From Orbus sasakiae (GTDB lineage: Bacteria > Pseudomonadota > Gammaproteobacteria > Enterobacterales > Orbaceae): a DNA stretch of 47,389 bases. Below the pieces are notes generated by a model. It saw nothing but the letters and a program-made list of their open reading frames with translations, searched no databases and had not been told where the DNA came from. The stretch lies in assembly GCF_039542345.1 (NCBI RefSeq), contig NZ_BAABHY010000014.1, positions 1 through 47,389 of the forward strand, given 5' to 3'. How positions within the stretch are numbered: position 1 is the first letter of the stretch; each line of letters opens with the position of its first letter. Positions 26,038-34,966 of this stretch are shown piece by piece. Made by a program: the position numbers and the translations under genes.

Positions 26038-26607
26038 ATGATGTCTGATAATAATTTTACACATCCAAAAATGGATGTTGAACGTGTTAATGAAATAAAA
26101 AAAGCCAGTTTTTGGGTTAGTCAACTGTTTATTTTAGTGGCGACAGTACTCGGTGTTTATTTAGCAGCAAGTCAAGGTTATAAACAAGCGGTACAATTTG
26201 AAAATATGACCAGTTACAAAGAAAATTACTATTTACAAAAATCACTCCAATACGAACTACAAGATAATATTTCGCTCCTTAAAGACTTAATGACTCGCTT
26301 ACAAGACCCGAATAACTATGGCGCTCGCAGTGAATCACTTAATTTCTATTCGTTAGTTTGGGAAAACATGAAGTTTTCTAAAACAACATTAGGTACACCT
26401 CCAGAATTTTTGCGTATTGCTCAGCAATTTTACCGCAACATTGCGACAACCCAACAAAAAATTGCTAAAGGTGATATTTCAACCGCTTATGGGATTAAAC
26501 AGTTTCAAGAGCAAATTGATATTGTTGAGCAACAATTAATTCCTGCATTAGAAAAGAGTACGGATCAGATCAAGAAAGAACTTGATGGCAGTGATGTGAT
26601 TTTATAA
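26038..26607 (+). CDS. Single-span membrane protein of unknown function
   Basis: I do not recognise this protein. From the ATG at 26038, preceded by AAGGAAAG, it has 189 residues. The longer frame starts only at a TTG with no ribosome site. One membrane helix (about 25-45, FWVSQLFILVATVLGVYLAA) follows a short polar N-terminus. The remaining 140 residues are Gln/Tyr/Lys-rich and helical-looking, and would lie in the periplasm. A bidirectional terminator follows. It is divergent from ffh and probably has its own promoter in the 131-base gap. Confidence 0.75.
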   Translation: MMSDNNFTHPKMDVERVNEIKKASFWVSQLFILVATVLGVYLAASQGYKQAVQFENMTSYKENYYLQKSLQYELQDNISLLKDLMTRLQDPNNYGARSESLNFYSLVWENMKFSKTTLGTPPEFLRIAQQFYRNIATTQQKIAKGDISTAYGIKQFQEQIDIVEQQLIPALEKSTDQIKKELDGSDVIL

Positions 26608-26664
26608 TTTTTTTATACAAATAAAAATATAGTCCATTAATCCATCATTATTGATTACATAATA

Positions 26665-26690
26665 AAAAAAACCTCAATAGAGGTTTTTTT
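26665..26690. terminator. Bidirectional intrinsic terminator
   Basis: AAAAAAACCTC (26665-26675) pairs with GAGGTTTTTTT (26680-26690) over an AATA loop. It serves the two genes converging here. Confidence 0.85.
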
Positions 26691-26701
26691 TATTGATGGA
26701 T

Positions 26702-27100
26702 TTAGTTGCTCATAAAGATATTTTGCTTAATCTTGGTATTTAAATTATTTACCCAACGATTATAGTTACGATGAACATTACCATTTTTATCTTTTAAATT
26801 ATCACTCGCTGATACATATTTGATTGAATAGCCTTTTGCTGAATACGGAATATTGACGACAATTTCATATCCACGATTAAATAGTGTTGCTTGAATCGTA
26901 TTATCATTAACGTCTTTCATTCGCCATGTACCAAATGTTGATTTACCTGTCGTACCTGATGCCAAAATTGCACTTTTTACCTGTGCTTTTGATACATCAG
27001 TTACTGTAGTATTAAACTCTTGCGGTGCTTGGTATTTACCAGCACATCCAAAGAGTGTGATGGCAAAAATAGTTGATAAAGCAATTTTCCAAAATTTCAT
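26702..27100 (-). CDS. Small lipoprotein of unknown function
   Basis: A 132-residue predicted lipoprotein. The signal peptide MKFWKIALSTIFAITLFGCAG has lipobox LFGC with lipidated Cys19. The mature part contains blocks such as TFGTWRMKDV and YSIKYVSASDNL and ends in RWVNNLNTKIKQNIF, which suggest a small beta-rich periplasmic domain. A strong AAGGAG precedes the ATG. It lies 39 bases downstream of the apeB methyltransferase on the same strand and could be cotranscribed with it. I have no evidence that it acts in aryl polyene synthesis, and the ribosome site and terminator suit an ordinary small lipoprotein gene. Confidence 0.8.
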   Translation of the reverse strand: MKFWKIALSTIFAITLFGCAGKYQAPQEFNTTVTDVSKAQVKSAILASGTTGKSTFGTWRMKDVNDNTIQATLFNRGYEIVVNIPYSAKGYSIKYVSASDNLKDKNGNVHRNYNRWVNNLNTKIKQNIFMSN

Positions 27101-27139
27101 TGTTTACTCCTTAAAATAAAAGTGACTGACTATTGTTAT

Positions 27140-28225
27140 TTAACGTTTTTTACAAATAAGTAAGGTATGTCCTAACCCTAACCCATCAATATCTTGTTCG
27201 ACATGGAATCCCGCTTCCCGCAAACATTGATAAAATACTTTAGAATGATAAAAACGGCTGTTACCGTTAGCTAGACAGGTAAAATATAATGAAGAGGCAT
27301 TTAAGCTAAGTGCACCAGCTTCAAAAGGTTGTCGATCCCAAAAAATCTCCATGATACATACCACAGCATCATCTTGCATATTTTGATGAATCAATGACAG
27401 AATATTGGTGATTTGTGTTTCACTAAAACAGTCTAAAAACTGACTCATCCACCACACATCTGCTTGGTTTGGTAGTGATGTTGCAGATAACACATTGACA
27501 GGAAATCCTTTTACCCTTGACTCAACGCCAGCAGCAATAATATTTTTGTTAGCTAAAGCAATTTGTTCCGGTAGATCTAAAATCGTTATGACTAACTCTG
27601 GATTATTACTCGCGCAATACAATGCCCATTTACCGGTATTACCACCAATATCGTAAATATGTTTTGGATTAAGCTGATTGATATGGTTGAAGGCAGCAGG
27701 AAACGCCCCATCTGAATAAAAGTGGTCAAAAGCAAACCAACTTTGCTTTGCTTTTTCAGGTAGTTGACTTAATGCGGGGTAGATTGTCGTCCAATCACCA
27801 AAAACTTTTAAGCCCGCTGGCGTCCCATTTTCTAACGCTTCTTCAAGATGGAACATCCCTTGGTAACAGACATCTTGCGTAAAATCTAAATTAATTTGAG
27901 TCATTTTATCATGCAAAATAAAATACCCAACTTTACCTAAAATATAGTGCTGTTCATTCAAATAAACAATATGCATACTTAATGCGACATCAAGGAGTAA
28001 TTGTGTCGCATAATCGGATAAAACAATATTGTCGTGAATTTGAGCTATCGTAGCGCCTTTTTCGCCGACCTGATCTAAATAAGCTAACAGGCCTTTATTG
28101 CGCATACACACAACGGCTTGAAACAAAATAGGTGAGAACGCAATTTTTTGGGCTTCAGTGATCGCCTCTAACGCGGTGTATGATTCCTTATCATACCCAT
28201 ATTTAACATATTCCTTATTATGCAA
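27140..28225 (-). CDS. apeB: Aryl polyene cluster methyltransferase ApeB
   Basis: An S-adenosylmethionine-dependent methyltransferase with the fold of class I O-methyltransferases. In APE clusters it is thought to methylate the aryl head. The dimerisation half (about 10-160) precedes the SAM-binding motif IYDIGGNTGKWAL and the acidic end of strand two, ILDLPEQ. The C-terminal HTLLICKK matches family ends. The frame is open to an ATG at 28312, but that ATG has no ribosome site and adds 29 AT-rich residues. The TTG at 28225 follows AAAAGGGA at eight bases and starts right before the conserved EYVKYGYDKESY, so I prefer it (361 residues). It is transcribed away from apeC-apeR. Confidence 0.82.
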   Translation of the reverse strand: MHNKEYVKYGYDKESYTALEAITEAQKIAFSPILFQAVVCMRNKGLLAYLDQVGEKGATIAQIHDNIVLSDYATQLLLDVALSMHIVYLNEQHYILGKVGYFILHDKMTQINLDFTQDVCYQGMFHLEEALENGTPAGLKVFGDWTTIYPALSQLPEKAKQSWFAFDHFYSDGAFPAAFNHINQLNPKHIYDIGGNTGKWALYCASNNPELVITILDLPEQIALANKNIIAAGVESRVKGFPVNVLSATSLPNQADVWWMSQFLDCFSETQITNILSLIHQNMQDDAVVCIMEIFWDRQPFEAGALSLNASSLYFTCLANGNSRFYHSKVFYQCLREAGFHVEQDIDGLGLGHTLLICKKR

Positions 28226-28351
28226 TGTATATCCCTTTTTATTTATTATTTTCAAATAATTATTGCTAGTAAAAAGTATGCTATTGTGCAATATAAAAGA
28301 CGAAATAATCATAATAAATGATCACTTAACACCTTTACCTTTTTACTAAAA

Positions 28352-28364
28352 TATCAATTAATTG
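28352..28364. promoter_or_regulatory. Candidate IHF site inside a 14-base palindrome
   Basis: TATCAATTAATTG fits the IHF consensus WATCAANNNNTTR at every fixed position. It overlaps the palindrome ATCAATTAATTGAT. It lies about 150 bases before apeC. IHF is reported to control the aryl polyene genes of the bee symbiont Frischella perrara, which makes the site worth noting. Chance matches are common in such AT-rich DNA. Confidence 0.4.
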
Positions 28365-28434
28365 ATTGCCACCAATTTAATGATAACCTATATAGCATAA
28401 TATCTAACGGACCCTATTCCAATATTTTTTTATT

Positions 28435-28462
28435 TTGGAAATCAATTAAGAGACGATATAAT
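28435..28462 (+). promoter_or_regulatory. Candidate sigma-70 promoter of the apeC-apeR operon
   Basis: TTGGAA (28435-28440) and TATAAT (28457-28462) are 16 bases apart and lie 53 bases before the apeC ATG. The -35 box is the right arm of the inverted repeat TTCCAA-N12-TTGGAA, so a regulator bound there could block the promoter. Confidence 0.45.
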
Positions 28463-28515
28463 GGTTAACTAAACTGATTAGCTAATAATAATACATAAGA
28501 TAAAAAATAATAAAA

Positions 28516-29235
28516 ATGAAATTTTCTTTTGCAATAGAAAAGTGGTTTGGATTGTCCAGTGGACTAGCAACACACTCTGACTGGCAAGTATGGGCAAATG
28601 ACATTAATCATGACTGGTCATTGCCAATAGCAAAACCGACCAAAATACCCATGATGCAAGCTCGTAGAATGAGTATTCCATCACGCTTAGCCGTTGAAGT
28701 TGGATTACACTTACTCGATGAACAATCGATTGATTTTGCTATTTTTGTGAGTCGTCATGGTGAGCTAGAAAGAACCTACAAGATCTTGACAACACTCAAT
28801 CAAAATACCGATATTTCACCCACTGACTTCGCCCTCTCTGTACACAATACGGCTGCCGGATTATTTACCATCATTGCTAAAAATCCGATTCCATTAACGT
28901 CTATCGCTGCAGGACAAGATAGTTTTCAACAAGCTTTAATTGAAGCGCAATCCTTATTTAACCAAGGATTTAAACGGATTTTATTAATTGATTTTGATGG
29001 TGCAATTCCTGATATTTATCAGCCTGAAGTTAATGCCCTAATTCCAGCTTATGCATGTGGTTTTATTTTAACGGCGGGTCAAGAACTGATGGTGAGTGCA
29101 ATTGAGAATGAAGTCACATTATACCAAGCTCACTATCCCCAATCATTAGCATTTTTGCATGCTTATTTAAACAAGCAACACGTATTTAATTTGCAAGGCA
29201 ATTTGCAAAATTGGCAATGGATAATTAATCGCTAA
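28516..29235 (+). CDS. apeC: Ketosynthase-like chain length factor ApeC
   Basis: A 239-residue protein related to the N-terminal half of beta-ketoacyl synthases. In APE systems it pairs with the ketosynthase ApeO. It is much shorter than a true ketosynthase (about 400). The region where the active-site cysteine would sit reads PLTSIAAGQDSFQQAL, without cysteine, so it should be non-catalytic and scaffold-like. The upstream VHNTAAGLFTIIA block is typical of this group. It is the first gene of the long operon, and its TAA overlaps the apeD ATG by one base, implying coupled translation. Confidence 0.85.
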   Translation: MKFSFAIEKWFGLSSGLATHSDWQVWANDINHDWSLPIAKPTKIPMMQARRMSIPSRLAVEVGLHLLDEQSIDFAIFVSRHGELERTYKILTTLNQNTDISPTDFALSVHNTAAGLFTIIAKNPIPLTSIAAGQDSFQQALIEAQSLFNQGFKRILLIDFDGAIPDIYQPEVNALIPAYACGFILTAGQELMVSAIENEVTLYQAHYPQSLAFLHAYLNKQHVFNLQGNLQNWQWIINR

Positions 29236-30044
29236 TGCACTATTTACTTAATAAATTGAATCAACTATGGCGGATATTTGCAACTGCCTTTGGTTTTACA
29301 TTATTTGGGCTTGGTGGTTTAATTATTTTATCAACCCTTTGGTTTAGCTTAATCAGGCTATTTATTTGGGATAAGCATCGTCGACACATTATTGCTCAAT
29401 ACAGTATTAGCTTTAGTTTCACGTTCTTTTTATGGCTGATTAAAGGTTTAAGAGTAATTGATTATCGGTTTACTGGCCTCGAAAAATTGCGACAAGATAA
29501 AAGCTGTCTTGTTATCGCAAATCACCCTTCCTTACTTGATTTTGTCTTGCTTGCATCCGTTATGCCGCGTTGTGATTGTATGGTTAAAGAGTCATTATTA
29601 AATAATATTTTTGTGAGAGGTGTGATTAAAGCAGCTGGTTATATCCCAAATAGTAAAGCCAGTAAAATGTTACCACACTGTCTCGATACACTCGCAGAGG
29701 ATGGCAGAATTCTCATTTTCCCTGAGGGAACACGTAGTATTCCGGGTGAACCGATTACCTTACAAAGAGGTGCTGCAAATATTGCTTTACGCTGCCAGGC
29801 GGATATCCGCCTCATCCACATTGAATGCAACCCGCCGATGTTGATTAAACATCAAAAATGGTATGATGTTCCACCAACAAAACCGTTTTTTGATATCAGG
29901 ATCGGTGAAAAGGTTGCAATTGCTGACTTTGCTGATGATAATATTACAGTCTCAGCGAGAAAGCTAACGCGTTATTTAACGTCAAAACTCAGTCATACTA
30001 CAAATAAAATCAATTATAAGGAAAACAATGAGCCAGTTACATGA
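29235..30044 (+). CDS. apeD: Lysophospholipid-type acyltransferase ApeD
   Basis: A PlsC-like membrane acyltransferase, probably used to attach the aryl polyene or an acyl chain to a lipid carrier. The 269 residues have a hydrophobic N-terminus (about 15-45). The catalytic motif NHPSLLD is at 96-102 with His97 and Asp102, and the substrate motif FPEGTRS is at 162-168. It starts in the apeC stop codon and overlaps apeE by 17 bases. Confidence 0.87.
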   Translation: MHYLLNKLNQLWRIFATAFGFTLFGLGGLIILSTLWFSLIRLFIWDKHRRHIIAQYSISFSFTFFLWLIKGLRVIDYRFTGLEKLRQDKSCLVIANHPSLLDFVLLASVMPRCDCMVKESLLNNIFVRGVIKAAGYIPNSKASKMLPHCLDTLAEDGRILIFPEGTRSIPGEPITLQRGAANIALRCQADIRLIHIECNPPMLIKHQKWYDVPPTKPFFDIRIGEKVAIADFADDNITVSARKLTRYLTSKLSHTTNKINYKENNEPVT

Positions 30045-30282
30045 TGAAATAAAACAACTCATTATTGATGTGTTAAATTTAGAAGAAATTACACCTGATG
30101 ACATTGAAACCGAAGCGCCACTATTTGGTGAGGGTTTGGGGTTAGATTCGATCGATGCCCTAGAACTTGGACTTGCGATTAAAAACCGTTATGGCATTGT
30201 ATTGTCAGCAGAAAGTGAAGATACAAAACAAGTGTTTTATTCAGTAAAAACACTGGCTGATTTTGTTTCATCACAACAATAA
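30028..30282 (+). CDS. apeE: Acyl carrier protein ApeE
   Basis: An 84-residue acidic four-helix acyl carrier protein. The phosphopantetheine attachment serine is Ser41 in GLDSIDALEL. It is the first of two tandem carriers. In APE systems the two carriers hold the starter and growing chain. TAAGGAAA within the end of apeD is its ribosome site. Confidence 0.93.
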   Translation: MSQLHDEIKQLIIDVLNLEEITPDDIETEAPLFGEGLGLDSIDALELGLAIKNRYGIVLSAESEDTKQVFYSVKTLADFVSSQQ

Positions 30283-30295
30283 TAAGGAATACAAC

Positions 30296-30541
30296 ATGGA
30301 TAAACAACAAATTTTCAATGAAATACAATCTGCATTGGTGAAACTTTTCGAACTTTCACCCGATGATATCACGCCACAATCAAAACTTTTTGAAGAACTC
30401 GATCTCGATAGTATCGATGCAGTGGATTTAGTTGTTCATTTACAAAAAAAAATTGGCAAAAAAGTGGATCCTGAAACATTTAAATCGGTCAGAACCGTTC
30501 AAGATGTTGTTGATGCCGTCGATAAATTAGTGAATGGTTAA
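30296..30541 (+). CDS. apeF: Acyl carrier protein ApeF
   Basis: An 81-residue acyl carrier protein with attachment serine Ser39 in LDLDSIDAVDL. The ATG at 30296 follows AATAAGGAA. An upstream in-frame ATG at 30263 lies inside apeE and lacks such a site, so I reject it. It is paralogous to apeE, but the sequences differ clearly outside the serine motif, so the two carriers probably have different partners. Confidence 0.93.
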   Translation: MDKQQIFNEIQSALVKLFELSPDDITPQSKLFEELDLDSIDAVDLVVHLQKKIGKKVDPETFKSVRTVQDVVDAVDKLVNG

Positions 30542-30569
30542 CTGTCGAGTTATTGACTGACCTTTAATC

Positions 30570-31133
30570 ATGTTCAAATTACAATTAATCATTAAAATAG
30601 TGACTAATCTATTATTGGTCTGCTATCCACTTATTATTTTCGTATCACTACGTTACGGATATGTGAATTTAGCAATTTTATCTTTAGTCATTATTTTTAT
30701 CTTAAAACTATTTATGCTGCCTGCGCTTTTTTCACAATTGCGTTGGTTTGCTTACATGCTGCCTTGTTTAGGGCTATTTTTAGCAGCAACAAGTTGGTTG
30801 TTTAACCATTACCAAATATTGCTTTATTATCCCGTCATGGTGAATGTTGCACTCTTGATCGTTTTTGGTTATTCATTAAGTACCTCCCCTACCATCATTG
30901 AACGATTTGCGAGAATGCAAAACCCAAATTTACCCTTACAAGCGATCACATATACTCGCAAAGTAACCATCGTTTGGTGCATTTTTTTTATCGTAAATGG
31001 GGGTATTGCGTTATTCACGTGTCTATTAGAAAATTTAGATTTGTGGACACTGTATAATGGTGGAATAAGCTATCTTTTAATGGCTTTATTGATGGGGGCA
31101 GAATGGCTTATTCGCAAACGATACCACCCCTAA
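30570..31133 (+). CDS. apeG: Aryl polyene cluster membrane protein ApeG (COG4648-like)
   Basis: A 187-residue integral membrane protein with about five or six helices (10-30, 33-55, 58-75, 80-95, 122-145, 150-172) of the type always found in APE clusters. Its biochemical role is not established. The conserved motif FARMQNPNLP (about 110-119) lies on a loop between helices. Its end overlaps the start of apeH by 31 bases. Confidence 0.8.
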   Translation: MFKLQLIIKIVTNLLLVCYPLIIFVSLRYGYVNLAILSLVIIFILKLFMLPALFSQLRWFAYMLPCLGLFLAATSWLFNHYQILLYYPVMVNVALLIVFGYSLSTSPTIIERFARMQNPNLPLQAITYTRKVTIVWCIFFIVNGGIALFTCLLENLDLWTLYNGGISYLLMALLMGAEWLIRKRYHP

Positions 31134-32464
31134 TCCCCTTATCAAAACAAATTTATCGTGACGATTGCGATATCATTGCGATTAGAAATGGCCAGACATT
31201 GCATACAAAGGATCTTAAAGATGCTGTCATTTCAATTTATCATCAACTAAACACATCAAAAGAGCACCACTGGGCGCTAGTGATGCAAGATAGTTTTCAC
31301 TTTGTCGCTGGGTTACTCGCCTTGCTCTATTGTGGTAAACACCCCATTCTTATTAACCCATTACATCAAGACTTGGCGCCCTATTTTCAGGCTATATTAA
31401 CAGATAATGATGCGATCACGGCATACGATTGGCCAAACCACAATATTACTAATATCACACAATTACCCACTCATAACATCGACATTGCATTTATTGGCGA
31501 GTTACGGTCCACATCTCTGACCTTATTTACATCAGGATCAACGGGATTACCTAAACCTGTAAATAAAACGCTTTATCAACTTGAATATGAAAGTCATTTA
31601 TTAAGTACTTATTTTGGTTCATTATCTCAGCATCTTTTTATTGCTTCCGTATCTCATGATCATATGTACGGTTTAACGTTTAAGATTATGCTAGCGCTAT
31701 CTAACAGAGCAACATTTGTTTGTGAATCAATTCAATATCAAGAACAATTGGCTCAATATAATGGTCAAAAGATCATTTATATTACAACCCCTTCACTACT
31801 CAAGACGCTTGATTGTAAAATAACTAACGTGGAATGTGATCAGGTTATCTCTGCTGGAGGACCACTTGCTTATCACGCAGCACAATACAGTTTACAATGC
31901 TTTGGCAAGCTACCGACCGAAATTTATGGCTCAAGTGAAACGGGTATTATTGCGACGCGAACACAAGTAGCAGCAGATATCCCTTGGCAATTGTTCCCAC
32001 AAATGCAAATAATTAACACGAAACAACAATCAAAACTTATGTCACCCTTAATTGAGGGTGCTGAGCCTCTGAATGATCAGATAGAACTGATTGACCAATA
32101 TACCTTCACGCTTAAAGGTCGTACTGATAAGATTATTAAAATCTCAGAAAAACGCGTCTCACTAACGTATATTGAAAATCAACTGAGTCAGTTAGCTGAA
32201 ATTGCAAAGGTTTGTGTTATTCCGCTAGAACAAAAAAATAGAACTATCCTGGCGGCAGTCGTACAACTATCAGAATTTGGTATTCAACAAAAACAGCAAC
32301 TTGGTCACTTTAGACTGTCACAATATTTTCGACAACAATTAAAAGATAAATTATCATTAGTCACTATCCCGAAAAAATGGCGGTTTGTTGAACAACTCCC
32401 AACAAATAAACAAGGAAAATCAACGTTTATAGCCCTTAAAACCTTGTTTGATAATATAGAGTAG
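31103..32464 (+). CDS. apeH: Acyl/aryl adenylate ligase ApeH
   Basis: An ANL-superfamily AMP-ligase that should activate an aromatic acid (4-hydroxybenzoate-like in known APE systems) and load it on a carrier protein. The 453 residues include the phosphate loop LFTSGSTGLPKP (141-152), the YGSSETG motif (275-281) and the hinge region GRTDKIIKISEKRV near 335-349. The catalytic C-terminal lysine is expected in NKQGKST. A long overlap with apeG suggests tight coupling. Confidence 0.88.
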   Translation: MAYSQTIPPLIPLSKQIYRDDCDIIAIRNGQTLHTKDLKDAVISIYHQLNTSKEHHWALVMQDSFHFVAGLLALLYCGKHPILINPLHQDLAPYFQAILTDNDAITAYDWPNHNITNITQLPTHNIDIAFIGELRSTSLTLFTSGSTGLPKPVNKTLYQLEYESHLLSTYFGSLSQHLFIASVSHDHMYGLTFKIMLALSNRATFVCESIQYQEQLAQYNGQKIIYITTPSLLKTLDCKITNVECDQVISAGGPLAYHAAQYSLQCFGKLPTEIYGSSETGIIATRTQVAADIPWQLFPQMQIINTKQQSKLMSPLIEGAEPLNDQIELIDQYTFTLKGRTDKIIKISEKRVSLTYIENQLSQLAEIAKVCVIPLEQKNRTILAAVVQLSEFGIQQKQQLGHFRLSQYFRQQLKDKLSLVTIPKKWRFVEQLPTNKQGKSTFIALKTLFDNIE

Positions 32465-32467
32465 ATA

Positions 32468-32815
32468 ATGAAAAAAATATTACCCGATGAACTTGATATT
32501 AATATTAATCAGCCGAAAGCTGAACTGACATTGTATGTCCCTGACGATTTATTTTGGTTCAATGGTCATTTTCCATCACAACCATTATTACCGGGTGTTG
32601 TGCAATTGAATTGGGTAATGCATTACAGTCAATGCTTATTGGGAATGAGTTCATCTATTGAGTCTATTGAAGTCATCAAATTTCAAATTCCAATACTTCC
32701 TAATGATCGCTTACTTTTACAACTTAATTGGCATGAAGAGCAACATAAATTACAGTTCTCTTATACGGTAGCTCATAAAGTAGCAAGTTCAGGTAAACTT
32801 AAATTATGTCTATAG
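32468..32815 (+). CDS. apeI: Hotdog-fold 3-hydroxyacyl dehydratase subunit ApeI
   Basis: A 115-residue FabZ-like dehydratase subunit that removes water from the 3-hydroxy polyene intermediate. It keeps the catalytic histidine (His34) in GHFPSQPLLPGV. The position of the FabZ catalytic glutamate, 14 residues later, is Asn48, so ApeI carries only half of an active site. The other half is supplied by ApeP (39662-40135). Its end overlaps apeJ by ten bases. Confidence 0.87.
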   Translation: MKKILPDELDININQPKAELTLYVPDDLFWFNGHFPSQPLLPGVVQLNWVMHYSQCLLGMSSSIESIEVIKFQIPILPNDRLLLQLNWHEEQHKLQFSYTVAHKVASSGKLKLCL

Positions 32816-34554
32816 ATACTCAACCCAAACCTTTATTAAATCAATATTGTTTTATTATTCCTTGTTATAATCATGGTAGTACTGTATTTACTGTACTTAA
32901 GCAAATTGAATCCTATCATTTGGATTGTTTTTTAGTTGATGACGGGAGTGACCAAAAGACAGCTCACCATTTACAAGCAATTACGGAACCGTTTAGTTGG
33001 GTTAAATTAATCCGATTAAACGTTAATCAGGGTAAAGGTGGTGCTGTTATGGCAGGCATGTTACAAGCGGCTTCACTAGGCTATACGCATGCGATCCAAA
33101 TTGATGCTGATGGTCAACATAACTGCCACGATATTACAAAACTGCTTGATATGTCCGAACAATATCCAACTCAACTCATTTCAGGTCAACCCATTTATGA
33201 TCATTCAGTTCCCAAACATCGTTTAATTGCTCGCTATATCACACACTTTTGGGTATGGGTTGAAACCTTGTCTTTATCCATAAAAGACAGTATGTGTGGT
33301 TTTCGAATTTATCCACTATCACAAACGATTTCCGTATTGAATAAGCATAAAATCGGTCGTCGAATGGATTTTGACACTGAAATAATGGTCAGACTTTATT
33401 GGCAAGGCACTGATTCGATATTTATTCCAACCAATGTGATTTACCCACAAGGTGGTATATCACATTTTAAAGCCTTTAAAGATAATATGTTAATATCGTG
33501 GATGCACACCAAATTATTTTTCGGTATGTTGCCTCGCGCTATTTCGTTAATAAAACGCAATAAACAAAATATTCCTAATAAGCATTGGTCACAAACAGAA
33601 GAAAGAAAAGGATTATGGGGCATCAAATTTATTTTAATGTTGTACAAACTATGTGGTCGCCAATGCGCACAATGTATAATGCTACCCGTTATCAGCTATT
33701 TCTGGCTAACAGGGCGAAAACAACGCCATGCATCACACTCTTATCTAAATCAAATAAAACAGTATTACCCACAAGTCCCTTTAGTGGATCGAAAAAAACT
33801 GACAACTTTTCAACATTTTTACCGTTTTGGTGACGCATTACTTGATAAACTTGCAAGTTGGCGCGGTGATATTAAAATCGATGATCTTTATTATCCCGAT
33901 AAAAAACAATGTCTTGATGTTATCGAAAGTAAAAAAGGTATTATATTGCTTGGCTCACACCTCGGTGACCTTGAAATGTGCAGAGCGATTGCAAGCCTAT
34001 CACACAATATAACCATCAATGCGTTAGTTTTTACGCACCATGCCGCGCGTTTTAATCAAATATTGAAAGAAACTAACCCACAATCGACCGTTAATCTTAT
34101 TCAAGTTGATACCCTTGGTGCAGATACGGCCATTTTATTAAAACAAAAATTAGATGCAGGCGAATGGGTGGCAATCGTTGGTGACCGGACCTCGCCAAGT
34201 CAACACCAGAGAGTATCAGAAGACGCGGTTGTATGGGCAAATTTTTTAGGTAAACCAGCCCCTTTTCCAAAAGGTCCCTTTATTTTATCTGCGGTACTTG
34301 GCGCACCGATTTACCTTATTTGGGGGTTGAAACCAAACGGCCGATTACAATTCTATTTTGAACATTTTTCAGATAGACTTGAATTACCAAGGAAAGAACG
34401 TCAACAAGTGCTCAGTACTTGGGTTCAAAAATATGCAGATCGCCTTGCTCATTATTGCTTAATCTCACCCCTTGACTGGTTTAATTTTTATGATTTTTGG
34501 CAGCTGACTAAACCCCAAAAAACGAATAACAAGGGGAATAATGATGAAAAATAA
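32806..34554 (+). CDS. apeJ: Glycosyltransferase-acyltransferase fusion ApeJ
   Basis: A two-domain protein of 582 residues. The N-terminal half is a family 2 glycosyltransferase with VDDGSD (44-49) and the metal-binding DADGQ (100-104), plus GGISHFKAFKDN near 215. The C-terminal half (from about 330) is an LpxL/HtrB-type acyltransferase with the HX4E motif in SHLGDLEM near residue 384 and VGDRTSP near 458. It probably builds or acylates the lipid or sugar anchor of the aryl polyene at the inner membrane. The fusion is normal for this gene family. It overlaps apeK by 14 bases. Confidence 0.88.
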   Translation: MSIDTQPKPLLNQYCFIIPCYNHGSTVFTVLKQIESYHLDCFLVDDGSDQKTAHHLQAITEPFSWVKLIRLNVNQGKGGAVMAGMLQAASLGYTHAIQIDADGQHNCHDITKLLDMSEQYPTQLISGQPIYDHSVPKHRLIARYITHFWVWVETLSLSIKDSMCGFRIYPLSQTISVLNKHKIGRRMDFDTEIMVRLYWQGTDSIFIPTNVIYPQGGISHFKAFKDNMLISWMHTKLFFGMLPRAISLIKRNKQNIPNKHWSQTEERKGLWGIKFILMLYKLCGRQCAQCIMLPVISYFWLTGRKQRHASHSYLNQIKQYYPQVPLVDRKKLTTFQHFYRFGDALLDKLASWRGDIKIDDLYYPDKKQCLDVIESKKGIILLGSHLGDLEMCRAIASLSHNITINALVFTHHAARFNQILKETNPQSTVNLIQVDTLGADTAILLKQKLDAGEWVAIVGDRTSPSQHQRVSEDAVVWANFLGKPAPFPKGPFILSAVLGAPIYLIWGLKPNGRLQFYFEHFSDRLELPRKERQQVLSTWVQKYADRLAHYCLISPLDWFNFYDFWQLTKPQKTNNKGNNDEK

Positions 34555-34966
34555 TTTGCATTACAGTGCGACCGTTGAATTAACGCCCTCATTTCATGAC
34601 ACGGATGCAATGGGCGTCGTGTGGCATGGTAATTATCTAAAATTCTTTGAAAAAGCCCGAGAAGCATTATTTCAAAAATTTCATTATGGCTACCAAGCCA
34701 TGTTCGAATCTGGTTATGCTTGGCCAATAGTCGATACGCGAGTTAAATTTATCGCAACCACAACTGCTGAACAAAAACTACTGATTACCGCTCAACTCGA
34801 AGAATATGAACATCGTATTAAAATTAAATATTTAATTAAAGATGCATTAAGCGGTCAAAAAACCACCACTGGTTACACGATTCAAGTCGCGGTATCAACG
34901 GATACCAAAGAAATGAGTTTTGTGACACCTAATGTGTTACTCACACAATTTGGACTTTTAAAATGA
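34541..34966 (+). CDS. apeK: Hotdog thioesterase ApeK
   Basis: A 4-hydroxybenzoyl-CoA/YbgC-type thioesterase of 141 residues. The motif HDTDAMGVVWHGNYLKFFE (19-37) carries the nucleophilic Asp22. It would release or edit chains on the carrier proteins. Two ATGs (34541 and 34544) follow AAGGGGA, and either could be used. It overlaps apeJ by 14 bases and apeL by four. Confidence 0.88.
   Translation: MMKNNLHYSATVELTPSFHDTDAMGVVWHGNYLKFFEKAREALFQKFHYGYQAMFESGYAWPIVDTRVKFIATTTAEQKLLITAQLEEYEHRIKIKYLIKDALSGQKTTTGYTIQVAVSTDTKEMSFVTPNVLLTQFGLLK

Larger units (their letters stand above)
28226..28515. promoter_or_regulatory. Divergent apeB/apeC control region
   Basis: 290 AT-rich bases (up to 28312 could code for an apeB extension). 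It holds a perfect 14-base palindrome ATCAATTAATTGAT (28353-28366), an inverted repeat TTCCAA/TTGGAA (28417-28440) and a candidate apeC promoter. This is the only gap of its size in the cluster, so it probably controls both transcription units. Confidence 0.55.

Noticed and set aside
28516..29235. apeC as a truncated ketosynthase pseudogene
   Set aside because: The short, cysteine-free form is the normal state of the chain length factor in APE clusters, and translation is coupled to apeD.
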